Part shown: positions 36,201-50,189 of the stretch, in pieces
Numbering within the stretch: position 1 is the stretch's first letter
Layout of the letters: every line of letters begins with the position of its first letter
Assembly (NCBI GenBank): GCA_949358305.1
Contig: CASHSZ010000029.1
Span: 62,001 to 126,000 of the forward strand
Direction of reading: 5' to 3'
DNA length: 64,000 nucleotides
From: Strigamia acuminata
Taxonomy: Eukaryota; Arthropoda; Chilopoda; Geophilomorpha; Linotaeniidae
Made by a program: the position numbers and the translations under genes
The notes under the pieces: model-generated
Seen by the model: only the letters and a program-made list of their open reading frames with translations
Databases searched by the model: none
What the model was told of the DNA's origin: nothing

Positions 36201-37827
36201 TTTCTAAAACTTACATTGGAGCCTTCTACTAAGGTTTAAACACTATTTCTGAACATTTAGAGACATTGGTCTTGTGGTGTTTGTGCTAAGTCAACTGTGA
36301 TGAGATCAAAAGTCTATTCTCCCAAATCATCGGTTGAATGTTTTTAAAACTTACATTGGAGCCTTCTACTAAGGTTTAAACACTATTTCTGAACATTCAG
36401 AGACATTGGTCTTGTGGTGTTTGTGCTAAGTCAACTGTGATGAGATCAAAAGTCTATTCTCCCAAATCATCGGTTGGATGTTTCTAAAACTTACATTGGA
36501 GCCTTCTACTAAGGTTTAAACACTATTTCTGAACATTTAGAGACATTGGTCTTGTGGTGTTTGTGCTAAGTCAACTGCGATGTGAAATAAGCTCAAAATT
36601 TTTTTTTCAAAATTTATTGCTTGGGTGTTGCTAAAACTTACATTGAAGGCTTCTACTAAGGTTTAAACACTATTTCTAAACATTCAGAGACATTGGTCTT
36701 GTGGTGTTTGTGCTAAGTCAACTGTGATGAGATCAAAAGTCTATTCTCCCAAATCATCGGTTGGATGTTTCTAAAACTTACATTGGAGCCTTCTACTAAG
36801 GTTTAAACACTATTTCTGAACATTTAGAGACATTGGTCTTGTGGTGTTTGTGCTAAGTCAACTGCGATGTGAAATAAGCTCAAAATTTTTTTTTTAAAAT
36901 TTATTGCTTGGGTGTTGCTAAAACTTACATTGAAGGCTTCTACTAAGGTTTAAACACTATTTCTAAACATTCAAAGACATTGGTCTTGTGGTGTTTGTGC
37001 TAAGTCAACTGTGATGAGATCAAAAGTCTATTCTCCCAAATCATCGGTTGGATGTTTCTAAAACTTACATTGGAGCCTTCTACTAAGGTTTAAACACTAT
37101 TTCTGAACATTTAGAGACATTGGTCTTGTGGTGTTTGTGCTAAGTCAACTGTGATGAGATCAAAAGTCTATTCTCCCAAATCATCGGTTGAATGTTTCTA
37201 AAACTTACATTGGAGCCTTCTACTAAGGTTTAAACACTATTTCTGAACATTTAGAGACATTGGTCTTGTGGTGTTTGTGCTAAGTCAACTGCGATGTGAA
37301 ATAAGCTCAAAATTTTTTTTTCAAAATTTATTGCTTGGGTGTTGCTAAAACTTACATTGAAGGCTTCTACTAAGGTTTAAACACTATTTCTGAACATTCA
37401 GAGACATTAGTCTTGTGGTGTTTGTGCTAAGTCAACTGCGATGTGAAATGAGCTCAAAATTTTTTTTTCAAAATTTAATGCTTGGGTGTTGCTAAAACTT
37501 ATATTGAAGGCTTTTACTAAGGTTTAAACACTATTTCTGAACATTCAGAGACATTGGACTTGTGGTGTTTGTGCTAAGTCAACTGTGATGAGATCAAAAG
37601 TCTATTCTCCCAAATCATCGGTTGGATGTTTCTAAAACTTACATTGGAGCCTTCTACTAAGGTTTAAACACTATTTCTGAACATTCAGAGACATTGGTCT
37701 TATGGTGTTTGTGCTAAGTCAACTGTGATGAGATCAAAAGTCTATTCTCCCAAATCATCGGTTGGATGTTTCTAAAACTTACATTGGAGCCTTCTACTAA
37801 GGTTTAAACACTATTTCTGAACATTTA
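24290..37827 (+). repeat. Higher-order repeat of 5271/5411 bp, 2.5 copies
   Basis: Copy 1 is 24290-29560 (5271 bp, 37 monomers), copy 2 is 29561-34971 (5411 bp, 38 monomers) and copy 3 is 34972-37827 (partial). The ATAAACTC mark falls at 25191, 30462 and 35873, and the AGTTTATT mark at 24201, 29472 and 34883. A T-run variant lacking its C is at 26213, 26927, 31484 and 36895, and ATTAGTC at 27441, 31998, 32992 and 37409. The first copy has an extra 714-bp internal repeat and the second an extra 994-bp one, so copies grew independently. Confidence 0.85.
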
Positions 37828-40800
37828 GAGACATTGGTCTTGTGGTGTTTGTGCTAAGTCAACTGCGATGTGAAATAAGCTCAAAATTTTTTTTTCAAAA
37901 TTTATTGCTTGGGTGTTGCTAAAACTTACATTGAAGGCTTCTACTAAGGTTTAAACACTATTTCTAAACATTCAGAGACATTGGTCTTGTGGTGTTTGTG
38001 CTAAGTCAACTGTGATGAGATCAAAAGTCTATTCTCCCAAATCATCGGTTGGATGTTTCTAAAACTTACATTGGAGCCTTCTACTAAGGTTTAAACACTA
38101 TTTCTGAACATTTAGAGACATTGGTCTTGTGGTGTTTGTGCTAAGTCAACTGTGATGAGATCAAAAGTCTATTCTCCCAAATCATCGGTTGAATGTTTCT
38201 AAAACTTACATTGGAGCCTTCTACTAAGGTTTAAACACTATTTCTGAACATTCAGAGACATTGGTCTTGTGGTGTTTGTGCTAAGTCAACTGTGATGAGA
38301 TCAAAAGTCTATTCTCCCAAATCATCGGTTGGATGTTTCTAAAACTTACATTGGAGCCTTCTACTAAGGTTTAAACACTATTTCTGAACATTTAGAGACA
38401 TTGGTCTTGTGGTGTTTGTGCTAAGTCAACTGCGATGTGAAATAAGCTCAAAATTTTTTTTTCAAAATTTATTGCTTGGGTGTTGCTAAAACTTACATTG
38501 AAGGCTTCTACTAAGGTTTAAACACTATTTCTGAACATTCAGAGACATTGGTCTTGTGGTGTTTGTGCTAAGTCAACTGCGATGTAAAATGAGCTCAAAA
38601 TTTTTTTTTCAAAATTTAATGCTTGGGTGTTGCTAAAACTTATATTGAAGGCTTCTACTAAGGTTTAAACACTATTTCTGAACATTCAAAGACATTGGAC
38701 TTGTGGTGTTTGTGCTAAGTCAACTGTGATGAGATCAAAAGTCTATTCTCCCAAATCATCGGTTGGATGTTTCTAAAACTTACATTGGAGCCTTCTACTA
38801 AGGTTTAAACACTATTTCTGAACATTCAGAGACATTGGTCTTATGGTGTTTGTGCTAAGTCAACTGTGATGAGATCAAAAGTCTATTCTCCCAAATCATC
38901 GGTTGGATGTTTCTAAAACTTACATTGGAGCCTTCTACTAAGGTTTAAACACTATTTCTGAACATTCAGAGACATTGGTCTTGTGGTGTTTGTGCTAAGT
39001 CAACTGTGATGAGATCAAAAGTCTATTCTCCCAAATCATTGGTTGGATGTTTCTAAAACTTACATTGGAGCCTTCTACTAAGGTTTAAACACTATTTCTG
39101 AACATTCAGAGACATTGGTCTTGTGGTGTTTGTGCTAAGTCAACTGTGATGAGATCAAAAGTCTATTCTCCCAAATCATCGGTTGGATGTTTCTAAAACT
39201 TACATTGGAGCCTTCTACTAAGGTTTAAACACTATTTCTGAACATTTAGAGACATTGGTCTTGTGGTGTTTGTGCTAAGTCAACTGCAATGTGAAATAAG
39301 CTCAAAATTTTTTTTTCAAAATTTATTGCTTGGGTGTTGCTAAAACTTACATTGAAGGCTTCTACTAAGGTTTAAACACTATTTCTAAACATTCAGAGAC
39401 ATTGGTCTTGTGGTGTTTGTGCTAAGTCAACTGTGATGAGTTCAAAAGTCTATTCTCCCAAATCATCGGTTGGATGTTTCTAAAACTTACATTGGAGCCT
39501 TCTACTAAGGTTTAAACACTATTTCTGAACATTTAGAGACATTGGTCTTGTGGTGTTTGTGCTAAGTCAACTGTGATGAGATCAAAAGTCTATTCTCCCA
39601 AATCATCGGTTGAATATTTCTAAAACTTACATTGGAGCCTTCTACTAAGGTTTAAACACTATTTCTGAACATTCAGAGACATTGGTCTTGTGGTGTTTGT
39701 GCTAAGTCAACTGTGATGAGATCAAAAGTCTATTCTCCCAAATCATCGGTTGGATGTTTCTAAAACTTACATTGGAGCCTTCTACTAAGGTTTAAACACT
39801 ATTTCTGAACATTTAGAGACATTGGTCTTGTGGTGTTTGTGCTAAGTCAACTGCGATGTGAAATAAGCTCAAAATTTTTTTTTCAAAATTTATTGCTTGG
39901 GTGTTGCTAAAACTTACATTGAAGGCTTCTACTAAGGTTTAAACACTATTTCTAAACATTCAGAGACATTGGTCTTGTGGTGTTTGTGCTAAGTCAACTG
40001 TGATGAGATCAAAAGTCTATTCTCCCAAATCATCGGTTGGATGTTTCTAAAACTTACATTGGAGCCTTCTACTAAGGTTTAAACACTATTTCTGAACATT
40101 TAGAGACATTGGTCTTGTGGTGTTTGTGCTAAGTCAACTGTGATGAGATCAAAAGTCTATTCTCCCAAATCATCGGTTGAATGTTTCTAAAACTTACATT
40201 GGAGCCTTCTACTAAGGTTTAAACACTATTTCTGAACATTCAGAGACATTGGTCTTGTGGTGTTTGTGCTAAGTCAACTGTGATGAGATCAAAAGTCTAT
40301 TCTCCCAAATCATCGGTTGGATGTTTCTAAAACTTACATTGGAGCCTTCTACTAAGGTTTAAACACTATTTCTGAACATTTAGAGACATTGGTCTTGTGG
40401 TGTTTGTGCTAAGTCAACTGCGATGTGAAATAAGCTCAAAATTTTTTTTTCAAAATTTATTGCTTGGGTGTTGCTAAAACTTACATTGAAGGCTTCTACT
40501 AAGGTTTAAACACTATTTCTGAACATTCAGAGACATTGGTCTTGTGGTGTTTGTGCTAAGTCAACTGCGATGTAAAATGAGCTCAAAATTTTTTTTTCAA
40601 AATTTAATGCTTGGGTGTTGCTAAAACTTATATTGAAGGCTTCTACTAAGGTTTAAACACTATTTCTGAACATTCAAAGACATTGGACTTGTGGTGTTTG
40701 TGCTAAGTCAACTGTGATGAGATCAAAAGTCTATTCTCCCAAATCATCGGTTGGATGTTTCTAAAACTTACATTGGAGCCTTCTACTAAGGTTTAAACAC

Positions 40801-43800
40801 TATTTCTGAACATTCAGAGACATTGGTCTTATGGTGTTTGTGCTAAGTCAACTGTGATGAGATCAAAAGTCTATTCTCCCAAATCATCGGTTGGATGTTT
40901 CTAAAACTTACATTGGAGCCTTCTACTAAGGTTTAAACACTATTTCTGAACATTCAGAGACATTGGTCTTGTGGTGTTTGTGCTAAGTCAACTGTGATGA
41001 GATCAAAAGTCTATTCTCCCAAATCATTGGTTGGATGTTTCTAAAACTTACATTGGAGCCTTCTACTAAGGTTTAAACACTATTTCTGAACATTCAGAGA
41101 CATTGGTCTTGTGGTGTTTGTGCTAAGTCAACTGTGATGAGATCAAAAGTCTATTCTCCCAAATCATCGGTTGGATGTTTCTAAAACTTACATTGGAGCC
41201 TTCTACTAAGGTTTAAACACTATTTCTGAACATTTAGAGACATTGGTCTTGTGGTGTTTGTGCTAAGTCAACTGCAATGTGAAATAAGCTCAAAATTTTT
41301 TTTTCAAAATTTATTGCTTGGGTGTTGCTAAAACTTACATTGAAGGCTTCTACTAAGGTTTAAACACTATTTCTAAACATTCAGAGACATTGGTCTTGTG
41401 GTGTTTGTGCTAAGTCAACTGTGATGAGTTCAAAAGTCTATTCTCCCAAATCATCGGTTGGATGTTTCTAAAACTTACATTGGAGCCTTCTACTAAGGTT
41501 TAAACACTATTTCTGAACATTTAGAGACATTGGTCTTGTGGTGTTTGTGCTAAGTCAACTGTGATGAGATCAAAAGTCTATTCTCCCAAATCATCGGTTG
41601 AATATTTCTAAAACTTACATTGGAGCCTTCTACTAAGGTTTAAACACTATTTCTGAACATTCAGAGACATTGGTCTTGTGGTGTTTGTGCTAAGTCAACT
41701 GTGATGAGATCAAAAGTCTATTCTCCCAAATCATCGGTTGGATGTTTCTAAAACTTACATTGGAGCCTTCTACTAAGGTTTAAACACTATTTCTGAACAT
41801 TTAGAGACATTGGTCTTGTGGTGTTTGTGCTAAGTCAACTGCGATGTGAAATAAGCTCAAAATTTTTTTTTCAAAATTTATTGCTTGGGTGTTGCTAAAA
41901 CTTACATTGAAGGCTTCTACTAAGGTTTAAACACTATTTCTAAACATTCAGAGACATTGGTCTTGTGGTGTTTGTGCTAAGTCAACTGTGATGAGATCAA
42001 AAGTCTATTCTCCCAAATCATCGGTTGGATGTTTCTAAAACTTACATTGGAGCCTTCTACTAAGGTTTAAACACTATTTCTGAACATTTAGAGACATTGG
42101 TCTTGTGGTGTTTGTGCTAAGTCAACTGTGATGAGATCAAAAGTCTATTCTCCCAAATCATCGGTTGGATGTTTCTAAAACTTACATTGGAGCCTTCTAC
42201 TAAGGTTTAAACACTATTTCTGAACATTCAGAGACATTGGTCTTATGGTGTTTGTGCTAAGTCAACTGTGATGAGATCAAAAGTCTATTCTCCCAAATCA
42301 TCGGTTGGATGTTTCTAAAACTTACATTGGAGCCTTCTACTAAGGTTTAAACACTATTTCTGAACATTCAGAGACATTGGTCTTGTGGTGTTTGTGCTAA
42401 GTCAACTGTGATGAGATCAAAAGTCTATTCTCCCAAATCATTGGTTGGATGTTTCTAAAACTTACATTGGAGCCTTCTACTAAGGTTTAAACACTATTTC
42501 TGAACATTCAGAGACATTGGTCTTGTGGTGTTTGTGCTAAGTCAACTGTGATGAGATCAAAAGTCTATTCTCCCAAATCATCGGTTGGATGTTTCTAAAA
42601 CTTACATTGGAGCCTTCTACTAAGGTTTAAACACTATTTCTGAACATTTAGAGACATTGGTCTTGTGGTGTTTGTGCTAAGTCAACTGCAATGTGAAATA
42701 AGCTCAAAATTTTTTTTTCAAAATTTATTGCTTGGGTGTTGCTAAAACTTACATTGAAGGCTTCTACTAAGGTTTAAACACTATTTCTAAACATTCAGAG
42801 ACATTGGTCTTGTGGTGTTTGTGCTAAGTCAACTGTGATGAGTTCAAAAGTCTATTCTCCCAAATCATCGGTTGGATGTTTCTAAAACTTACATTGGAGC
42901 CTTCTACTAAGGTTTAAACACTATTTCTGAACATTTAGAGACATTGGTCTTGTGGTGTTTGTGCTAAGTCAACTGTGATGAGATCAAAAGTCTATTCTCC
43001 CAAATCATCGGTTGAATATTTCTAAAACTTACATTGGAGCCTTCTACTAAGGTTTAAACACTATTTCTGAACATTCAGAGACATTGGTCTTGTGGTGTTT
43101 GTGCTAAGTCAACTGTGATGAGATCAAAAGTCTATTCTCCCAAATCATCGGTTGGATGTTTCTAAAACTTACATTGGAGCCTTCTACTAAGGTTTAAACA
43201 CTATTTCTGAACATTTAGAGACATTGGTCTTGTGGTGTTTGTGCTAAGTCAACTGCGATGTGAAATAAGCTCAAAATTTTTTTTTCAAAATTTATTGCTT
43301 GGGTGTTGCTAAAACTTACATTGAAGGCTTCTACTAAGGTTTAAACACTATTTCTAAACATTCAGAGACATTGGTCTTGTGGTGTTTGTGCTAAGTCAAC
43401 TGTGATGAGATCAAAAGTCTATTCTCCCAAATCATCGGTTGGATGTTTCTAAAACTTACATTGGAGCCTTCTACTAAGGTTTAAACACTATTTCTGAACA
43501 TTTAGAGACATTGGTCTTGTGGTGTTTGTGCTAAGTCAACTGTGATGAGATCAAAAGTCTATTCTCCCAAATCATCGGTTGAATGTTTCTAAAACTTACA
43601 TTGGAGCCTTCTACTAAGGTTTAAACACTATTTCTGAACATTCAGAGACATTGGTCTTGTGGTGTTTGTGCTAAGTCAACTGTGATGAGATCAAAAGTCT
43701 ATTCTCCCAAATCATCGGTTGGATGTTTCTAAAACTTACATTGGAGCCTTCTACTAAGGTTTAAACACTATTTCTGAACATTTAGAGACATTGGTCTTGT

Positions 43801-46626
43801 GGTGTTTGTGCTAAGTCAACTGCGATGTGAAATAAGCTCAAAATTTTTTTTTCAAAATTTATTGCTTGGGTGTTGCTAAAACTTACATTGAAGGCTTCTA
43901 CTAAGGTTTAAACACTATTTCTGAACATTCAGAGACATTGGTCTTGTGGTGTTTGTGCTAAGTCAACTGCGATGTAAAATGAGCTCAAAATTTTTTTTTC
44001 AAAATTTAATGCTTGGGTGTTGCTAAAACTTATATTGAAGGCTTCTACTAAGGTTTAAACACTATTTCTGAACATTCAAAGACATTGGACTTGTGGTGTT
44101 TGTGCTAAGTCAACTGTGATGAGATCAAAAGTCTATTCTCCCAAATCATCGGTTGGATGTTTCTAAAACTTACATTGGAGCCTTCTACTAAGGTTTAAAC
44201 ACTATTTCTGAACATTCAGAGACATTGGTCTTATGGTGTTTGTGCTAAGTCAACTGTGATGAGATCAAAAGTCTATTCTCCCAAATCATCGGTTGGATGT
44301 TTCTAAAACTTACATTGGAGCCTTCTACTAAGGTTTAAACACTATTTCTGAACATTCAGAGACATTGGTCTTGTGGTGTTTGTGCTAAGTCAACTGTGAT
44401 GAGATCAAAAGTCTATTCTCCCAAATCATTGGTTGGATGTTTCTAAAACTTACATTGGAGCCTTCTACTAAGGTTTAAACACTATTTCTGAACATTCAGA
44501 GACATTGGTCTTGTGGTGTTTGTGCTAAGTCAACTGTGATGAGATCAAAAGTCTATTCTCCCAAATCATCGGTTGGATGTTTCTAAAACTTACATTGGAG
44601 CCTTCTACTAAGGTTTAAACACTATTTCTGAACATTTAGAGACATTGGTCTTGTGGTGTTTGTGCTAAGTCAACTGCAATGTGAAATAAGCTCAAAATTT
44701 TTTTTTCAAAATTTATTGCTTGGGTGTTGCTAAAACTTACATTGAAGGCTTCTACTAAGGTTTAAACACTATTTCTAAACATTCAGAGACATTGGTCTTG
44801 TGGTGTTTGTGCTAAGTCAACTGTGATGAGTTCAAAAGTCTATTCTCCCAAATCATCGGTTGGATGTTTCTAAAACTTACATTGGAGCCTTCTACTAAGG
44901 TTTAAACACTATTTCTGAACATTTAGAGACATTGGTCTTGTGGTGTTTGTGCTAAGTCAACTGTGATGAGATCAAAAGTCTATTCTCCCAAATCATCGGT
45001 TGAATATTTCTAAAACTTACATTGGAGCCTTCTACTAAGGTTTAAACACTATTTCTGAACATTCAGAGACATTGGTCTTGTGGTGTTTGTGCTAAGTCAA
45101 CTGTGATGAGATCAAAAGTCTATTCTCCCAAATCATCGGTTGGATGTTTCTAAAACTTACATTGGAGCCTTCTACTAAGGTTTAAACACTATTTCTGAAC
45201 ATTTAGAGACATTGGTCTTGTGGTGTTTGTGCTAAGTCAACTGCGATGTGAAATAAGCTCAAAATTTTTTTTTCAAAATTTATTGCTTGGGTGTTGCTAA
45301 AACTTACATTGAAGGCTTCTACTAAGGTTTAAACACTATTTCTAAACATTCAGAGACATTGGTCTTGTGGTGTTTGTGCTAAGTCAACTGTGATGAGATC
45401 AAAAGTCTATTCTCCCAAATCATCGGTTGGATGTTTCTAAAACTTACATTGGAGCCTTCTACTAAGGTTTAAACACTATTTCTGAACATTTAGAGACATT
45501 GGTCTTGTGGTGTTTGTGCTAAGTCAACTGTGATGAGATCAAAAGTCTATTCTCCCAAATCATCGGTTGAATGTTTCTAAAACTTACATTGGAGCCTTCT
45601 ACTAAGGTTTAAACACTATTTCTGAACATTCAGAGACATTGGTCTTGTGGTGTTTGTGCTAAGTCAACTGTGATGAGATCAAAAGTCTATTCTCCCAAAT
45701 CATCGGTTGGATGTTTCTAAAACTTACATTGGAGCCTTCTACTAAGGTTTAAACACTATTTCTGAACATTTAGAGACATTGGTCTTGTGGTGTTTGTGCT
45801 AAGTCAACTGCGATGTGAAATAAGCTCAAAATTTTTTTTTCAAAATTTATTGCTTGGGTGTTGCTAAAACTTACATTGAAGGCTTCTACTAAGGTTTAAA
45901 CACTATTTCTGAACATTCAGAGACATTGGTCTTGTGGTGTTTGTGCTAAGTCAACTGCGATGTAAAATGAGCTCAAAATTTTTTTTTCAAAATTTAATGC
46001 TTGGGTGTTGCTAAAACTTATATTGAAGGCTTCTACTAAGGTTTAAACACTATTTCTGAACATTCAAAGACATTGGACTTGTGGTGTTTGTGCTAAGTCA
46101 ACTGTGATGAGATCAAAAGTCTATTCTCCCAAATCATCGGTTGGATGTTTCTAAAACTTACATTGGAGCCTTCTACTAAGGTTTAAACACTATTTCTGAA
46201 CATTCAGAGACATTGGTCTTATGGTGTTTGTGCTAAGTCAACTGTGATGAGATCAAAAGTCTATTCTCCCAAATCATCGGTTGGATGTTTCTAAAACTTA
46301 CATTGGAGCCTTCTACTAAGGTTTAAACACTATTTCTGAACATTCAGAGACATTGGTCTTGTGGTGTTTGTGCTAAGTCAACTGTGATGAGATCAAAAGT
46401 CTATTCTCCCAAATCATTGGTTGGATGTTTCTAAAACTTACATTGGAGCCTTCTACTAAGGTTTAAACACTATTTCTGAACATTCAGAGACATTGGTCTT
46501 GTGGTGTTTGTGCTAAGTCAACTGTGATGAGATCAAAAGTCTATTCTCCCAAATCATCGGTTGGATGTTTCTAAAACTTACATTGGAGCCTTCTACTAAG
46601 GTTTAAACACTATTTCTGAACATTTA
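37828..46626 (+). repeat. Higher-order repeat of 1988 bp (14-mer BAAABAAABBAAAA)
   Basis: Partial copy 37828-39248 (last 10 monomers), full copy 39249-41236, shortened copy 41237-42650 (1414 bp, 10 monomers), then full copies 42651-44638 and 44639-46626. The private GAGTTC mark is at 39441, 41429, 42843 and 44831. GAATATT and GTAAAATG marks recur in phase, except that GTAAAATG is lost from the short copy. Confidence 0.9.
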
Positions 46627-48054
46627 GAGACATTGGTCTTGTGGTGTTTGTGCTAAGTCAACTGCAATGTGAAATAAGCTCAAAATTTTTTTTTCAAAAT
46701 TTATTGCTTGGGTGTTGCTAAAACTTACATTGAAGGCTTCTACTAAGGTTTAAACACTATTTCTGAACATTCAGAGACATTGGTCTTGTGGTGTTTGTGC
46801 TAAGTCAACTGCGATGTGAAATGAGCTCAAAATTTTTTTTTCAAAATTTATTGCTTGGGTGTTGCTAAAACTTACATTGAAGGCTTCTACTAAGGTTTAA
46901 ACACTATTTCTAAACATTCAGAGACATTGGTCTTGTGGTGTTTGTGCTAAGTCAACTGTGATGAGATCAAAAGTCTATTCTCCCAAATCATCGGTTGGAT
47001 GTTTCTAAAACTTACATTGGAGCCTTCTACTAAGGTTTAAACACTATTTCTGAACATTTAGAGACATTGGTCTTGTGGTGTTTGTGCTAAGTCAACTGTG
47101 ATGAGATCAAAAGTCTATTCTCCCAAATCATCGGTTGAATGTTTTTAAAACTTACATTGGAGCCTTCTACTAAGGTTTAAACACTATTTCTGAACATTCA
47201 GAGACATTGGTCTTGTGGTGTTTGTGCTAAGTCAACTGTGATGAGATCAAAAGTCTATTCTCCCAAATCATCGGTTGGATGTTTCTAAAACTTACATTGG
47301 AGCCTTCTACTAAGGTTTAAACACTATTTCTGAACATTTAGAGACATTGGTCTTGTGGTGTTTGTGCTAAGTCAACTGCAATGTGAAATAAGCTCAAAAT
47401 TTTTTTTTCAAAATTTATTGCTTGGGTGTTGCTAAAACTTACATTGAAGGCTTCTACTAAGGTTTAAACACTATTTCTGAACATTCAGAGACATTGGTCT
47501 TGTGGTGTTTGTGCTAAGTCAACTGCGATGTGAAATGAGCTCAAAATTTTTTTTTCAAAATTTATTGCTTGGGTGTTGCTAAAACTTACATTGAAGGCTT
47601 CTACTAAGGTTTAAACACTATTTCTAAACATTCAGAGACATTGGTCTTGTGGTGTTTGTGCTAAGTCAACTGTGATGAGATCAAAAGTCTATTCTCCCAA
47701 ATCATCGGTTGGATGTTTCTAAAACTTACATTGGAGCCTTCTACTAAGGTTTAAACACTATTTCTGAACATTTAGAGACATTGGTCTTGTGGTGTTTGTG
47801 CTAAGTCAACTGTGATGAGATCAAAAGTCTATTCTCCCAAATCATCGGTTGAATGTTTTTAAAACTTACATTGGAGCCTTCTACTAAGGTTTAAACACTA
47901 TTTCTGAACATTCAGAGACATTGGTCTTGTGGTGTTTGTGCTAAGTCAACTGTGATGAGATCAAAAGTCTATTCTCCCAAATCATCGGTTGGATGTTTCT
48001 AAAACTTACATTGGAGCCTTCTACTAAGGTTTAAACACTATTTCTGAACATTTA
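46627..48054 (+). repeat. Two 714-bp 5-mers (BBAAA)
   Basis: 46627-47340 and 47341-48054. Each begins with a GCAATG-type B, then an AATGAGC-type B, and has a GAATGTTTTT A monomer. It is the counterpart of 22295-23722. Confidence 0.88.
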
Positions 48055-50189
48055 GAGACATTGGTCTTGTGGTGTTTGTGCTAAGTCAACTGCGATGTGA
48101 AATAAGCTCAAAATTTTTTTTTCAAAATTTATTGCTTGGGTGTTGCTAAAACTTACATTGAAGGCTTCTACTAAGGTTTAAACACTATTTCTAAACATTC
48201 AGAGACATTGGTCTTGTGGTGTTTGTGCTAAGTCAACTGTGATGAGATCAAAAGTCTATTCTCCCAAATCATCGGTTGGATGTTTCTAAAACTTACATTG
48301 GAGCCTTCTACTAAGGTTTAAACACTATTTCTGAACATTTAGAGACATTGGTCTTGTGGTGTTTGTGCTAAGTCAACTGTGATGAGATCAAAAGTCTATT
48401 CTCCCAAATCATCGGTTGAATGTTTCTAAAACTTACATTGGAGCCTTCTACTAAGGTTTAAACACTATTTCTGAACATTCAGAGACATTGGTCTTGTGGT
48501 GTTTGTGCTAAGTCAACTGTGATGAGATCAAAAGTTTATTCTCCCAAATCATCGGTTGGATGTTTCTAAAACTTACATTGGAGCCTTCTACTAAGGTTTA
48601 AACACTATTTCTGAACATTTAGAGACATTGGTCTTGTGGTGTTTGTGCTAAGTCAACTGCGATGTGAAATAAGCTCAAAATTTTTTTTTCAAAATTTATT
48701 GCTTGGGTGTTGCTAAAACTTACATTGAAGGCTTCTACTAAGGTTTAAACACTATTTCTGAACATTCAGAGACATTAGTCTTGTGGTGTTTGTGCTAAGT
48801 CAACTGCGATGTGAAATGAGCTCAAAATTTTTTTTTCAAAATTTAATGCTTGGGTGTTGCTAAAACTTATATTGAAGGCTTTTACTAAGGTTTAAACACT
48901 ATTTCTGAACATTCAGAGACATTGGACTTGTGGTGTTTGTGCTAAGTCAACTGTGATGAGATCAAAAGTCTATTCTCCCAAATCATCGGTTGGATGTTTC
49001 TAAAACTTACATTGGAGCCTTCTACTAAGGTTTAAACACTATTTCTGAACATTCAGAGACATTGGTCTTATGGTGTTTGTGCTAAGTCAACTGTGATGAG
49101 ATCAAAAGTCTATTCTCCCAAATCATCGGTTGGATGTTTCTAAAACTTACATTGGAGCCTTCTACTAAGGTTTAAACACTATTTCTGAACATTCAGAGAC
49201 ATTGGTCTTGTGGTGTTTGTGCTAAGTCAACTGTGATGAGATCAAAAGTCTATTCTCCCAAATCATTGGTTGGATGTTTCTAAAACTTACATTGGAGCCT
49301 TCTACTAAGGTTTAAACACTATTTCTGAACATTCAGAGACATTGGTCTTGTGGTGTTTGTGCTAAGTCAACTGTGATGAGATCAAAAGTCTATTCTCCCA
49401 AATCATCGGTTGGATGTTTCTAAAACTTACATTGGAGCCTTCTACTAAGGTTTAAACACTATTTCTGAACATTTAGAGACATTGGTCTTGTGGTGTTTGT
49501 GCTAAGTCAACTGCAATGTGAAATAAGCTCAAAATTTTTTTTTCAAAATTTATTGCTTGGGTGTTGCTAAAACTTACATTGAAGGCTTCTACTAAGGTTT
49601 AAACACTATTTCTGAACATTCAGAGACATTGGTCTTGTGGTGTTTGTGCTAAGTCAACTGCGATGTGAAATGAGCTCAAAATTTTTTTTTCAAAATTTAT
49701 TGCTTGGGTGTTGCTAAAACTTACATTGAAGGCTTCTACTAAGGTTTAAACACTATTTCTAAACATTCAGAGACATTGGTCTTGTGGTGTTTGTGCTAAG
49801 TCAACTGTGATGAGATCAAAAGTCTATTCTCCCAAATCATCGGTTGGATGTTTCTAAAACTTACATTGGAGCCTTCTACTAAGGTTTAAACACTATTTCT
49901 GAACATTTAGAGACATTGGTCTTGTGGTGTTTGTGCTAAGTCAACTGTGATGAGATCAAAAGTCTATTCTCCCAAATCATCGGTTGAATGTTTTTAAAAC
50001 TTACATTGGAGCCTTCTACTAAGGTTTAAACACTATTTCTGAACATTCAGAGACATTGGTCTTGTGGTGTTTGTGCTAAGTCAACTGTGATGAGATCAAA
50101 AGTCTATTCTCCCAAATCATCGGTTGGATGTTTCTAAAACTTACATTGGAGCCTTCTACTAAGGTTTAAACACTATTTCTGAACATTTA
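48055..50189 (+). repeat. Mixed satellite block BAAA-BBAAAA-BBAAA
   Basis: 567 + 854 + 714 bp. It carries the AGTTTATT (48533) and ATTAGTC (48777) marks of the 24-37 kb block, so it is a rearranged piece of that family. Confidence 0.8.
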
